A stretch of DNA of 24,388 nt, from assembly GCA_026967815.1 (NCBI GenBank), contig JAPUUO010000010.1, forward strand, positions 1 through 24,388, in the 5' to 3' direction. Below the pieces are notes generated by a model. It searched no databases, was not told where the DNA came from, and saw only the letters and a list, made by a program, of their open reading frames with translations. The DNA comes from Candidatus Bathyarchaeota archaeon (GTDB lineage: Archaea > Thermoproteota > Bathyarchaeia > Bathyarchaeales > Bathyarchaeaceae). Positions 1 to 7,104 of the stretch are shown in pieces (position 1 is the first letter of the stretch; each line of letters opens with the position of its first letter). A program made the translations under genes and the position numbers.

Positions 1-498
1 GAGTGCAGCTTCGATGAAAGATGTTTTGGCTTCTGTGTAGCCTTCACGGTCTGAGCCATACTTGCTGGCTAGTCGTTTCTTCAACTCGTAGTATTCTTGA
101 GCTGTTTTTAGATGTGTTCGAAGGTAATCACGAAACAGCAGATGTCTCTTCCAGAAATCACTTGTCAGCGCGACCATGTGCAGATGGTAATGTTGCTCCT
201 TTGGAGGATTGCCTTTACGGAAAAATCGTCTTTCAGGTGTTTCAACCTCGTGTTCAGGCTGATACTCATAGCGGATTCTTTGCAAAGGTTCAATGCACCT
301 TTCAGCATCCTCAAGCTTGTCAACCGCAACCAGTATGTCAATTATAGGCTTTGCTCCTAGGTTAGGAACAGCGGTACTTCCTATATGCTCAATTTCTGCA
401 ATGATGTCTCCTATAACCTTGAGAATATGACGCTTCTCTTCTTCATACAAGATAGGCCAGTGAGGGTCATAGTCTACTATTCTAACTGATCTATTCAT
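1..498 (-). CDS. GrpB family protein (UPF0157), 3' end cut by window
   Basis: Reading the minus strand from the ATG at 498 gives 166 codons with no stop before the window edge. The protein opens MNRSVRIVDYDPHWP and continues with HIGSTAVPNLGAKPIIDILV near residues 38-57, the signature of the GrpB/UPF0157 family, a nucleotidyltransferase-fold group. Later HYHLHMV and the basic stretch around FWKRHLLFRDYLR also match the family. Family members are about 170-180 residues, so only a few C-terminal residues are missing. It lies 48 bp downstream of the methyltransferase gene on the same strand and may be co-transcribed with it. No strong Shine-Dalgarno site is visible. Family membership is clear; the substrate is unknown to me. 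Confidence 0.85.
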   Translation of the reverse strand, partial: MNRSVRIVDYDPHWPILYEEEKRHILKVIGDIIAEIEHIGSTAVPNLGAKPIIDILVAVDKLEDAERCIEPLQRIRYEYQPEHEVETPERRFFRKGNPPKEQHYHLHMVALTSDFWKRHLLFRDYLRTHLKTAQEYYELKKRLASKYGSDREGYTEAKTSFIEAAL

Positions 499-519
499 TC
501 TGTCACAACTCTACACGCG

Positions 520-532
520 GGAAATAATTTCC
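520..532. repeat. 13-bp inverted repeat between methyltransferase and GrpB genes
   Basis: GGAAAT and ATTTCC flank a single A, forming a perfect palindrome in the 48-bp gap between the stop of the upstream methyltransferase gene and the GrpB start (both minus strand). It could be a protein-binding site or a processing element. No T-run follows on the minus strand, so a simple terminator is not supported. Confidence 0.35.
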
Positions 533-546
533 ATGGGCACAGCGGG

Positions 547-1470
547 TTACCTCGTTGCTCTTACAAGCAGTGCAGGAGGTGAAACCTCACCCCATTTGCT
601 AACCATGCTTGCAGCCCTGTCATATGCCCTTTTGGCTTCTTCTCTTTTGCTTCTCGGCAAAGATGGAAGATAAGGATCTATGCAGAATAGTGGTGGTGCC
701 GCGCTCAGATTATAATCGAGTTCTTTGACTTCGAGCTTCTTAAACCCTACGTTCTGAAAGATTCCCTCAATCTTGTCTTTTGAGAGATAGTCCAGTTCTC
801 CGTAAGTGTGTTTAACCTTACACCTGAACATTTGGAGGTGAGCTTCTTGAGCCTTGGTGCGTGCGATAGGTAGGCTCTCAACGAGTATTACACTTCCACC
901 TTTCAAGACCACCCGTTTCATCTCCTTTATCGCATTCTCAATGGAGCTATAATCTTTGAAGTTGCGAATCGCGTGAACTGTAGTCGCAGCAGAGAACGAA
1001 CCAGACCTAAAGGGTAGACGTCCACCGTCAGATTTGACACCTAGGACCTTGTCAACCAAATTCAGTTCACGAATAGAAGTATTAAAGTTCCTCCACCAAC
1101 CGTGACGCCCGAGTCCATTCATCAAGTCTACGCCTATAACAAACCTGGAGAGTTCTGCAGCTGCAATCGTGAAATAACCTCTACCACAGCCAACATCAAG
1201 AACAGTATCGTGTTCATCTAATTGCATCTCTTGAGCTAATGCCATTCGCTCCAAGCCAATGTCTGACGTAACATAAACGTCCCGCCAAGAAATCTTATAT
1301 TCCTCAAAAAAGCTTTCAAGGATCTTTCCACAATCTTTTAGCAGCGTTTGAAATTCTTCCAGGCGCATTGGCGTACTGAACACGTGTTCTGGGAAACTCA
1401 CGTGGACTCCCAATTTCTCCGCAAGCAGAGGAATCGACTGCATCCCCAAGACCTGCAAGTTAATTCCCAT
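547..1470 (-). CDS. Class I SAM-dependent methyltransferase (307 aa)
   Basis: The SAM-binding motif I is clear at residues 90-100 (VLDVGCGRGYF), followed by the acidic residue ending strand beta-2 (GVDL, about 113-116) and a motif VKGGSVILVES-like strand near 190-198 (here VLKGGSVILVE). An N-terminal extension of about 80 residues precedes the Rossmann fold, and the C-terminal part carries a second, lineage-specific region. The small-molecule or protein substrate cannot be told from the sequence. The ATG at 1470 has no obvious Shine-Dalgarno site; an internal ATG at codon 10 is an alternative. The GrpB gene follows on the same strand. One of three unrelated-looking methyltransferases in the window. 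Confidence 0.85.
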   Translation of the reverse strand: MGINLQVLGMQSIPLLAEKLGVHVSFPEHVFSTPMRLEEFQTLLKDCGKILESFFEEYKISWRDVYVTSDIGLERMALAQEMQLDEHDTVLDVGCGRGYFTIAAAELSRFVIGVDLMNGLGRHGWWRNFNTSIRELNLVDKVLGVKSDGGRLPFRSGSFSAATTVHAIRNFKDYSSIENAIKEMKRVVLKGGSVILVESLPIARTKAQEAHLQMFRCKVKHTYGELDYLSKDKIEGIFQNVGFKKLEVKELDYNLSAAPPLFCIDPYLPSLPRSKREEAKRAYDRAASMVSKWGEVSPPALLVRATR

Positions 1471-1704
1471 GTAACCACATCTGAGATCTGCGCAAATTCC
1501 AACTCTCAGTTTCTATACGTACCAGAATAATTAATCTAACGCTCTGCAGTCTCTTATTAGTCTTCAAATCTATCCATTAGTAATGCTATTTGCTCCCAAC
1601 ATTATCGATCAGTGCTGTATCATCTGCCGAAAGAACTAGAGAATTTCTGGTCACTTTAGAAATCAGAAATAGAGAATCAGATCAGTTGGAGCCTGCTATT
1701 TAGC

Positions 1705-1827
1705 CTACTCTACACATGGATGAGTTTCAGACTCTGGATGGCACTCTGCGATTTGTTCAGGAGAACACTTGTTTGGGTCTTTTACCTTCTTGGCTGGGTG
1801 CTCACAACATGATTTTTTGTCACACAT
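1705..1827 (-). CDS. Small cysteine-rich protein (40 aa)
   Basis: Minus-strand ORF from ATG at 1827 to TAG at 1705. It begins MCDKKSCCEHPAKKVKDPNK and continues with CSPEQIAECHP, ending HPCVE. Six cysteines (2, 7, 8, 21, 29, 38) and several histidines in 40 residues suggest metal or redox binding. A purine-rich GAGGAG lies just upstream of the start at a usable distance (GAGGAGAGGTTTACTGA then ATG). From memory, short proteins of the form ...CCxxP...C(S/T)PEQI..CHG...HPC occur in anaerobic bacteria and archaea; I recall no function. It stands alone in the 420-bp gap between two methyltransferase genes, all on the same strand. The codon pattern and motif likeness make it convincing despite its size. 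Confidence 0.75.
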   Translation of the reverse strand: MCDKKSCCEHPAKKVKDPNKCSPEQIAECHPESETHPCVE

Positions 1828-1891
1828 TCAGTAAACCTCTCCTCTATGAGAAAGGCACAAGCAGTCTTATTTAACGTTTCACGAATATAGA

Positions 1892-2683
1892 TCACTTCTT
1901 TCCGATACAGAACAAATACGAAGCAGGAGCGGAACCAAACTTCTTTACTCTTTCTCTCAACTTTTTCCCTTCTTCCTCTAAGCGAGCTCTGACTTTCGAA
2001 TCTGGATATTTTCTCAGCCGATCAAGAGCGTCGTCAATTTCCTTGGTAGCTTGTTTGATGATTTGTTTGCTTTTTGGGTCTTCGCATTCAAACTTGTCTT
2101 CACAGAATAAGCACTTGACGTAGTGTGTGGATTCGAAGATTTCAACCTCTTTAAGCTTCAACTTGTTAACAATATCTTCAATTTTCTGTTTGGTGAGCGT
2201 TTTGTTATGAACTACACTGAACAAAGAATCGATTTCTGCGTCCCAATGATGCTGAAGCATGTCTGTCTTTTGCGCCTTGTTTTGCTCTCCATCACAAAAC
2301 ATTTCCTGCACAATAAAGTGACCACGAGGTCTTAACACGTGTTTCATTTCGCTCAGTACTTTATCTATTTTGTCAAGATGATGCAATGAGAAAGATATAC
2401 AGACCGTATCAAAGATGTCGTTTCCAAATTCCAAGGCTTCAGCATTCATGTGAATTATTTCTACAGGGTGACCTTTGAACCGTTTCTTCGCGAATTCGGC
2501 TTCCTTTTTGGAATTGTCGATTCCTACGAAAGAATCATAATCCCTTAGAGTTTTCATCAGCGTATCAATGAATCCGCCCTCGCCAGTGGCAACATCTAGC
2601 ACTCTGCCGCCAGAAATTGATTTCAATCTTTTTTCTATCTTCACTGCACCAGAGGATGCCAAGCCTTTAGGTAAGTCTTCCAT
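1892..2683 (-). CDS. Class I SAM-dependent methyltransferase (263 aa)
   Basis: Motif I is at residues 27-37 (RVLDVATGEGG), the acidic residue after beta-2 is in VGIDNS (53-58), and the post-I motifs DTVCISFSLHHL (92-103) and LRPRGHFIVQE (117-127) follow the usual order of a UbiE/type-11 methyltransferase. The C-terminal third contains CLFCEDKFEC (191-200), a small cysteine cluster that might bind metal, then a charged helical stretch. The substrate is not identifiable. The EamA-type transporter gene ends 18 bp upstream on the same strand, so the two are probably co-transcribed. The start ATG at 2683 has only a weak purine-rich site upstream. Confidence 0.85.
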   Translation of the reverse strand: MEDLPKGLASSGAVKIEKRLKSISGGRVLDVATGEGGFIDTLMKTLRDYDSFVGIDNSKKEAEFAKKRFKGHPVEIIHMNAEALEFGNDIFDTVCISFSLHHLDKIDKVLSEMKHVLRPRGHFIVQEMFCDGEQNKAQKTDMLQHHWDAEIDSLFSVVHNKTLTKQKIEDIVNKLKLKEVEIFESTHYVKCLFCEDKFECEDPKSKQIIKQATKEIDDALDRLRKYPDSKVRARLEEEGKKLRERVKKFGSAPASYLFCIGKK

Positions 2684-2701
2684 CTAATCTCACGCGCCCG
2701 T

Positions 2702-3127
2702 CTAATCCAACTTAATGACAAGTAATAGGACGCCGATGAAGATGAGAATTGCAGCTGTTGTCGTTTGCAGCGTTATCTTCTCGTCTAGAAAAAGAACTGA
2801 CAGAACTATTACAAACAATACACTTGCTCTGTCAATTGGAGCCACTTTTGAAGCGTCAGCCAATCTTAATGCTGCGAAATAGAATAACCACGATAAAGCA
2901 CCGGCAATACCCGACAGAATTATGAAGCCCATGTCTTTGCTAGTAAACTGAGTCAGTTGATATCCTTTGCCAGTTGAAATGACAACAATCACAATGAATA
3001 GCATCATAATAGTTGCTCTTGCCGCAGTTGCTACATTCGAATCAACACCTCGCAACCCAATTTTTGCGAATATCGAAACAAGAGCTGCAAAGAAAGCTGA
3101 AAGAAGAGCTAAGACAAACCATTGCAT
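2702..3127 (-). CDS. Half-size EamA/DMT-type membrane transporter (141 aa)
   Basis: A very hydrophobic protein with about five membrane segments, matching one EamA repeat: an N-terminal segment around WFVLALLSAFFAALVSIFAK, the conserved GIAGALSWLFYFAALR region, then VAPIDRASVLFVIVLSVLFLDE with the family's typical P-x-D/x-E pattern, and a last hydrophobic helix. Full-length EamA proteins have two such repeats (about 280-300 residues), so this is a single-domain form that probably acts as a dimer. I chose the ATG at 3127 because GGTGA sits 7 nt upstream; a TTG two codons earlier is too near that site. It is followed closely by the methyltransferase gene. The transported solute is unknown. Confidence 0.8.
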   Translation of the reverse strand: MQWFVLALLSAFFAALVSIFAKIGLRGVDSNVATAARATIMMLFIVIVVISTGKGYQLTQFTSKDMGFIILSGIAGALSWLFYFAALRLADASKVAPIDRASVLFVIVLSVLFLDEKITLQTTTAAILIFIGVLLLVIKLD

Positions 3128-3440
3128 TCTCAAATCACCTATTCATCGAAAAGCATATCCAAGCTATTATTTCTAACTGACGATGCAGCTCGCGATAATT
3201 GAAGTTCCTGTATTTATAACATCTGCATTGTTGGCCAGAAATGAACGGGCTTTTCTTTGTCAGTTTTCCCTTATCACACAAGCTTATTCTGAATACTTGT
3301 AAGATGTGGCACGCGTGCGCGAGCCGTCAAAGCTGCCGCTTCGTGCACACGCATAATTGATAATTCACGTCATCTTTTGGCGGGTCTGGCTGACACAGTC
3401 AACGTAGTCATCGATTATGCAAGTGTTAAGCTTCAGTCTG
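3128..3440. other. 313-bp gap with a GC-rich palindromic patch
   Basis: No convincing gene. It holds the promoter side of the EamA gene (minus strand) and the 3' side of the small ORF ending at 3441. Around 3305-3350 there is a locally GC-rich patch with the perfect 10-bp palindrome GCACGCGTGC (3309-3318) and further complementary segments (GCGTG with CACGC), standing out from the AT-rich surroundings. A structured RNA or a protein-binding site is possible, but nothing identifies a known family. Confidence 0.4.
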
Positions 3441-3638
3441 CTATTTTCTGCTTGTTTGAGTTAGTTCAGTCTGTATGATGGGCAATTTTTTGTCTTTTTT
3501 CCATATTCCTTGAATTATTGGAACAACGTATTTCACTATCGCATCTATTCTTTCATCGTCAACGCGGCAGTCTTTGAAGATTTTGTTCATCCTAGCCGGA
3601 TCAATGGGGACCACAAGGAAATAACCGTATTTTGCCAT
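3441..3638 (-). CDS. Small hypothetical protein (65 aa)
   Basis: ATG at 3638 opens a protein beginning MAKYGYFLVVPIDPARMNK, with an alternation of hydrophobic and charged residues consistent with a small folded domain (strand, helix, helix). I do not recognise a family. A TATA-like stretch on the minus strand (AAATCATATAAC, roughly 3674-3686) lies about 40 nt upstream of the start, and no good Shine-Dalgarno site is visible. The protein may be intact or the remnant of a longer gene; the 328-bp gap upstream gives no extension. Treated as probable because the amino-acid composition is ordinary and no competing frame looks better. Confidence 0.5.
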   Translation of the reverse strand: MAKYGYFLVVPIDPARMNKIFKDCRVDDERIDAIVKYVVPIIQGIWKKDKKLPIIQTELTQTSRK

Positions 3639-3966
3639 ATGGAATGCCCAACTAATCCTCGACTTAAAGCTAGTTATATGATTTGTGAACTTTCAATCCA
3701 TGCATGCTCGCGTTCAGGAAGTTTCGAGTATGCTCAGCCCAATGACCTGTAAACTGCCAACCTTCAAATGCTTTCCCCTACTTCTCCGTCTAAATCTGAG
3801 TTGAACAACGATAGCTTCAGTTTTTGGATCAGTCTTCCTAAGTCAGACATTGACGCCTAGAAAGAATCTCATCTATCAAAACATGTGCAAAAACGTGCTT
3901 TCGGCTGAGACGTTGAGACCAATTCTGTCGCCACAGCCCTTTAGGCAACCCGTGTTTGCTCGCGCT
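3639..3966. other. 328-bp gap, no gene recognised
   Basis: Both strands were read. The only long open frames here are low-quality and antisense to the small ORF at 3441. Near 3925-3960 the minus strand has a GC-richer stretch with GGTTGCC and GGCGACAG, which might be part of a small RNA, but I could not fold it into a recognisable class. A TATA-like box for the small downstream ORF is within 3674-3686. Confidence 0.4.
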
Positions 3967-4560
3967 TTATCTGATGATTTCCCCATATTCCTCGTATGGC
4001 ATTATTGAGAGGTATTTCATTAGCTCTGTGAATCCTTCAAGGATTACGTGCTCCCTATGGAACTCTTCATGAGCTTTCTTGCTTGTCCAATAGGTTAACA
4101 TTACATATTTGGTTGGCTTTACATCAATGTCTTCGTATGCTCCTTGAAGTCCACTCCCTCCGTAGGAAATCGTAGACATTCTAAATATCTTAGAGCCAAG
4201 GAAACCTTTCATTCCAACGGTTACTCGGCACAACTTCTTAGTTTGCTTTTCAAACTCTCTTTCCAAGCCAGGCTTAACTGACAAATAGTTTATGGCACAC
4301 AAAATTGGCTTTCCCTCTTTCTCGTATTTAGTAAAATCTTCTTGTGGAATGAAAGCAGCATTAATACCTCTACTGTTCAAATATTCAACAGCTATCCTCG
4401 CCCTTCTACCAGTATCGCAGTAGACAAGAACATCCTTGCCCCTCAAGAAGTCCATGTAGTACTCCAGATCGAATAGAGGAATGTTTAATGATCCTTTTAC
4501 ATGACTTTTGAAGTACTCCTCTCTACTTCTTACGTCCACTATTAGGCTCAACCAAATCAC
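3967..4560 (-). CDS. Rhodanese-like domain fused to an ABM-like domain (197 aa)
   Basis: Residues 5-85 are a rhodanese (sulfurtransferase) domain: IVDVRSREEYFKSHVKGSLN near the start, then VYCDTGRRA with the expected catalytic cysteine C48 and loop arginines, then the closing helix and strand. Residues about 88-197 look like a ferredoxin-fold ABM/heme-monooxygenase-like domain (SVKPGLEREFEKQTKKL, YVMLTYWTSKKAHEEFHREH). The rhodanese domain lacks its usual first strand and helix: the ORF starts almost at the IVDVR strand and an in-frame stop lies 48 nt upstream of the GTG. The GTG at 4560 is used; a TTG at 4551 fits GGTGA spacing better. It lies 40 bp downstream of rubrerythrin, suggesting a redox or sulfur-stress role. 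Confidence 0.75.
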   Translation of the reverse strand: MIWLSLIVDVRSREEYFKSHVKGSLNIPLFDLEYYMDFLRGKDVLVYCDTGRRARIAVEYLNSRGINAAFIPQEDFTKYEKEGKPILCAINYLSVKPGLEREFEKQTKKLCRVTVGMKGFLGSKIFRMSTISYGGSGLQGAYEDIDVKPTKYVMLTYWTSKKAHEEFHREHVILEGFTELMKYLSIMPYEEYGEIIR

Positions 4561-4600
4561 CTTTTGAAGGTCCTTGAAAAGAGTCTTAGCGCGTGCTATT

Positions 4601-5104
4601 TCAGGCTACTTTAAAGAATTTTGTCTTTGGCGCTCCACAGATTGGACACTTCTCTGGTGCTGTGCCCTCAACCGTGTTGCCGCATACACTGCAGATATAG
4701 TAATCGATTTTTGCTAATTCCCTGTCATTTCTCAGTGCTTCAACTGCTTTTGAGAACAGATTAGCGTGTACCTGTTCAACCTTGTTTGCTACGTCAAAGC
4801 TCCAAGCCGCTTGGTGGTTTCCTTCTTGTTTTGCGAGGCGCAAGTACTTTGGATACATCTTCTTGAACTCAAAAGTCTCTCCAGAAACTGCAGCGTCCAA
4901 GTTGTCAGTTGTTGACTTAATCTCTCCTATTATTCCCAGATGATTGAGAGCATGTATGGTCTCTGCTTCTGCCGCTGCTCTAAAGAGCTTTGCAGCTTGT
5001 ACCAAACCGTCTTTCTCCGCCTTCTGAGCAAAGGCTAAATAGCGCCTATTTGCTTGTGATTCCCCTGCAAAGGCATCTTTCAAATTCTCATTTGTCCTAC
5101 CCAT
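4601..5104 (-). CDS. rbr: Rubrerythrin
   Basis: A 167-residue rubrerythrin: a four-helix diiron domain followed by a rubredoxin-like iron site. The diiron ligands are visible as E15 (GESQANRRY), E48-x-x-H51 (EAETIHA), E94 (KQEGNHQAA) and E110-x-x-H113 (KVEQVHANLF). The C-terminal domain has C138-x2-C141 and C153-x2-C156. The enzyme reduces hydrogen peroxide in anaerobes, with electrons passing through the rubredoxin site, in the cytoplasm. I chose the ATG at 5104 because GGTGA is 7 nt upstream; a TTG eight codons earlier is possible but unneeded. Its neighbours are a rhodanese fusion downstream and a DUF6485-type cysteine-rich protein upstream, all on the same strand. Confidence 0.95.
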   Translation of the reverse strand: MGRTNENLKDAFAGESQANRRYLAFAQKAEKDGLVQAAKLFRAAAEAETIHALNHLGIIGEIKSTTDNLDAAVSGETFEFKKMYPKYLRLAKQEGNHQAAWSFDVANKVEQVHANLFSKAVEALRNDRELAKIDYYICSVCGNTVEGTAPEKCPICGAPKTKFFKVA

Positions 5105-5272
5105 CTTTAATTCACCATTAAACCTCAATATTCAACCGTTCAGGATATAAGGATACGTAGAGACGCTTAGTGGAGTGAATGGTTTTGAAAATCTCTCTTT
5201 TCCCGATGTCTAAGTGCAAGAGGTGTATTCTTTTAACATGGTTGCATTCGATTTAGAAGTTGGTCATCAGTG

Positions 5273-5288
5273 TGCGCTCAAGTGCGCA
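5273..5288 (-). terminator. Possible stem-loop after the DUF6485-type gene
   Basis: TGCGC and GCGCA are separated by six bases, giving a 5-bp GC-rich stem 27 bp past the stop of the cysteine-rich gene (minus strand). No strong T-run follows, so this is only a candidate 3'-end structure. Confidence 0.25.
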
Positions 5289-5314
5289 ACCGCAAGACAG
5301 CAATGCACATCTTT

Positions 5315-5509
5315 TCACTTGTGGAGTGACATGAATCTCTTGATGGACCTGTCATAGGTTTTTTCGACTTCTGGAGGAAAGTAGCAAGCGGGGAGTTCAT
5401 TATGAGCCCTGTGGCTTCTTATACAGATGCAGCATCTACCTCTTAGATCACAGTGATATGTGCATGGACAGTCTGACAAGTTGGTTTGAGAATTGGGACA
5501 ATCACTCAC
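5315..5509 (-). CDS. DUF6485-type cysteine-rich protein (64 aa)
   Basis: The protein reads MSDCPNSQTNLSDCPCTYHC at the start and contains GRCCICIRSHRAHNELPACY and a tail PPEVEKTYDRSIKRF. The eight cysteines (4, 14, 16, 20, 26, 27, 29, 42) and the closing ELPACYFP...TYDRSI motif match my memory of the DUF6485 family, small proteins common in anaerobic bacteria and archaea and of unknown function, probably metal binding. I chose GTG at 5509, 5 nt after GGTGA; the earlier GTG at 5518 overlaps that site. It is upstream of rubrerythrin on the same strand with a gap of about 210 bp, so a separate promoter is likely. Confidence 0.8.
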   Translation of the reverse strand: MSDCPNSQTNLSDCPCTYHCDLRGRCCICIRSHRAHNELPACYFPPEVEKTYDRSIKRFMSLHK

Positions 5510-5603
5510 TCTACTCACCTATCTTCAATACCTCGAACCTAAGAAATAGTTCTTACCCCAAGTGCCTGAACAATCCCATGTTCCGGTCAGCATGACCGAC
5601 GTC

Positions 5604-5822
5604 TTATTCATATCTTTTCAGGTAAATTGGTTCTTCCTCAAGAAGACCTAAAAGCTCGCGATACGCTGCTATGGCTTTTTCCCGCTTTTTCCCTTTTATC
5701 TTTAGTATTTCTCCTTCCAGTTTTTCTAGCTCGGTTAGAATCTTCATCTTGAGATCTTCTCCCCCAGGACGTGCTGCGTGAATCGTCGCTTCTTTGTTCA
5801 GCTCAAGCATGTTATTTCCCAC
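5604..5822 (-). CDS. Small helical hypothetical protein (72 aa)
   Basis: A highly charged protein (many K and E) predicted to be mostly helical: the segment KMKILTELEKLEGEILKIKG followed by REKAIAAYRELLGLLEEEP looks like a helical hairpin. I do not recognise a family. The GTG at 5822 is used; an ATG at codon 5 (5810) is an alternative. No Shine-Dalgarno site is present, while AT-rich TATA-like sequence (GATATAATA on the minus strand, around 5845-5855) lies about 25-30 nt upstream, which would fit a leaderless transcript. The plus-strand frame at 5835-6029 does not look coding. Confidence 0.55.
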   Translation of the reverse strand: MGNNMLELNKEATIHAARPGGEDLKMKILTELEKLEGEILKIKGKKREKAIAAYRELLGLLEEEPIYLKRYE

Positions 5823-6049
5823 ACATGAGGAATTGTGAATATCTATTATATCGCAATATGTAATAAACCTTCTTGCTTCTCTGTTTTACAGATATGCAAC
5901 TGGACACGCGTATCTTTAGTAAAAAATGCAAGTCGATTGATCACAGTGCATATACGCTTGGGTTCAAGAGTACTAATCAAAACAAACGAGAAATTCCCAA
6001 CTCCCGTTGTTTTAGAAACTGCAAATTAGAGGGTTGACGTAATGCGTCG

Positions 6050-6559
6050 TTATTTCACGACTACTCTGATCATGCTGTATAGTATTACGAGGAATCCAAC
6101 CGCTACTACTTCAATTGCCAAAACTGTCTGGCCACGAATCAAAAGTTCGCTGTAGAGATAAATCAGGTAGGCAAGCAAGATCAAAGCGATCCCTGAAAAC
6201 GCATTCCTCAAAGCTTTTCTCTTGGACATCACAATCTGAAGTCTGAAACCTGCCTTGAACAAATCTGACAATCCCACGAGACCAAAGAATATCATGGCGC
6301 CTGTAATCAGTCCTTCAGGTGGTCTAACATATCCCTTTTGATTTGCCATCTGTTCAACCCATGAACTGAAATCAGAGAAGATGTTTGGACTAGCCATAAA
6401 GACAATGCCCACTATGATCAGGAAGATCCCAAAGGATACTAAGCCTAAATAATCCTCAACTCTTATGCCTTCACCAAAACACGCCTCTCTTTCTCTGCTA
6501 GGCTTATATTCTTGTGTGATAGATCCTTTCGCGTCCGATTTTGAGAGTGACATCTTCAT
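6050..6559 (-). CDS. Membrane protein with REACFGE motif (169 aa)
   Basis: The start overlaps the stop of the upstream gene as ATGA (6556-6559), so translation is probably coupled; a second ATG at 6553 has GGAG six bases upstream and may be the true start. After a polar N-terminus, REREACFGE (22-30) is followed by about four hydrophobic segments: 40-57, 83-102, 121-137 and 146-165. The REACFG motif and the first membrane segment (SFGIFLIIVGIVF) closely parallel the upstream zinc-ribbon protein (SFGVFIVGLGILWF), so the two are related by duplication, but this copy has no zinc ribbon. Function unknown to me. Confidence 0.75.
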   Translation of the reverse strand: MKMSLSKSDAKGSITQEYKPSREREACFGEGIRVEDYLGLVSFGIFLIIVGIVFMASPNIFSDFSSWVEQMANQKGYVRPPEGLITGAMIFFGLVGLSDLFKAGFRLQIVMSKRKALRNAFSGIALILLAYLIYLYSELLIRGQTVLAIEVVAVGFLVILYSMIRVVVK

Positions 6560-6855
6560 CTCCGTGCGACAGTCACCAATCCACCAATTATCACCATTAT
6601 CCCTATTAGAATGAGGATTCCTGGCCAAAAAATGTCGAAAAACCACAGGATTCCAAGGCCAACAATGAAAACTCCGAAGGACATTGCTCCCCATAAGCCT
6701 CCGCCTGATCCAGGAGGGCCAAAACACGCCTCTCTCTCTTTTGCATACATTTTCCTAGGCCTAACTCTTTTTTCAGCACCCACAGGAGTCCCACAGGAAT
6801 TGCAAAACTTTGCATCTTCTTTCAATTCGGCTCCACATTTCTTGCAAAAAGGCAA
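6556..6855 (-). CDS. Zinc-ribbon membrane protein with REACFG motif (99 aa)
   Basis: An N-terminal zinc ribbon (C4-x2-C7 ... C18-x2-C21; FCKKCGAEL and FCNSCGTPV) is followed by a basic linker, the motif EREACFG (40-46), and two membrane segments at about 57-72 and 79-96. Such zinc-ribbon-plus-membrane proteins are frequent in archaea and mostly uncharacterised. The TTG at 6855 is the only usable start: an in-frame stop lies upstream, and a G-run 7 nt before it may serve as ribosome site. It overlaps the next gene by 4 nt and forms an operon with it. A minus-strand frame covering 6822-7085 overlaps its start but lacks family features. Confidence 0.8.
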   Translation of the reverse strand: MPFCKKCGAELKEDAKFCNSCGTPVGAEKRVRPRKMYAKEREACFGPPGSGGGLWGAMSFGVFIVGLGILWFFDIFWPGILILIGIMVIIGGLVTVARR

Positions 6856-7104
6856 CGATATGCCCCCCGCATTAGTAATTCTTGCTTAACCCCTACTTCT
6901 CCTCCAACTTTTAAATGTTCTGCGGCGTCTCCAAGTTCTCTCTCTTCTGTTATATTCCTCGTCGCTTCATCTGTGCAATTATATGTTGTTGGAATACTTA
7001 TTGTGAATTCATTAACACTATAAACTTGGAATCCGCTATTATCTCTGGGGTATACAGTAGCAGAAGAAAAAAGGTTAAAATGCACATGCGTAGGAGGAGC
7101 CTTT

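Noticed and set aside
547..2683. A methyltransferase-based restriction or defence system
   Set aside because: The methyltransferases lack DNA-methylase motifs (DPPY or NPPY), and no nuclease or specificity gene is nearby.
5835..6029. 64-codon plus-strand frame in the gap
   Set aside because: No ribosome site, no family features and AT-driven composition.
6822..7085. Minus-strand 87-codon frame overlapping the start of the zinc-ribbon membrane gene
   Set aside because: It shares 34 bases with a clear zinc-ribbon gene in another frame, has no ribosome site or family features, and covers the divergent promoter region.
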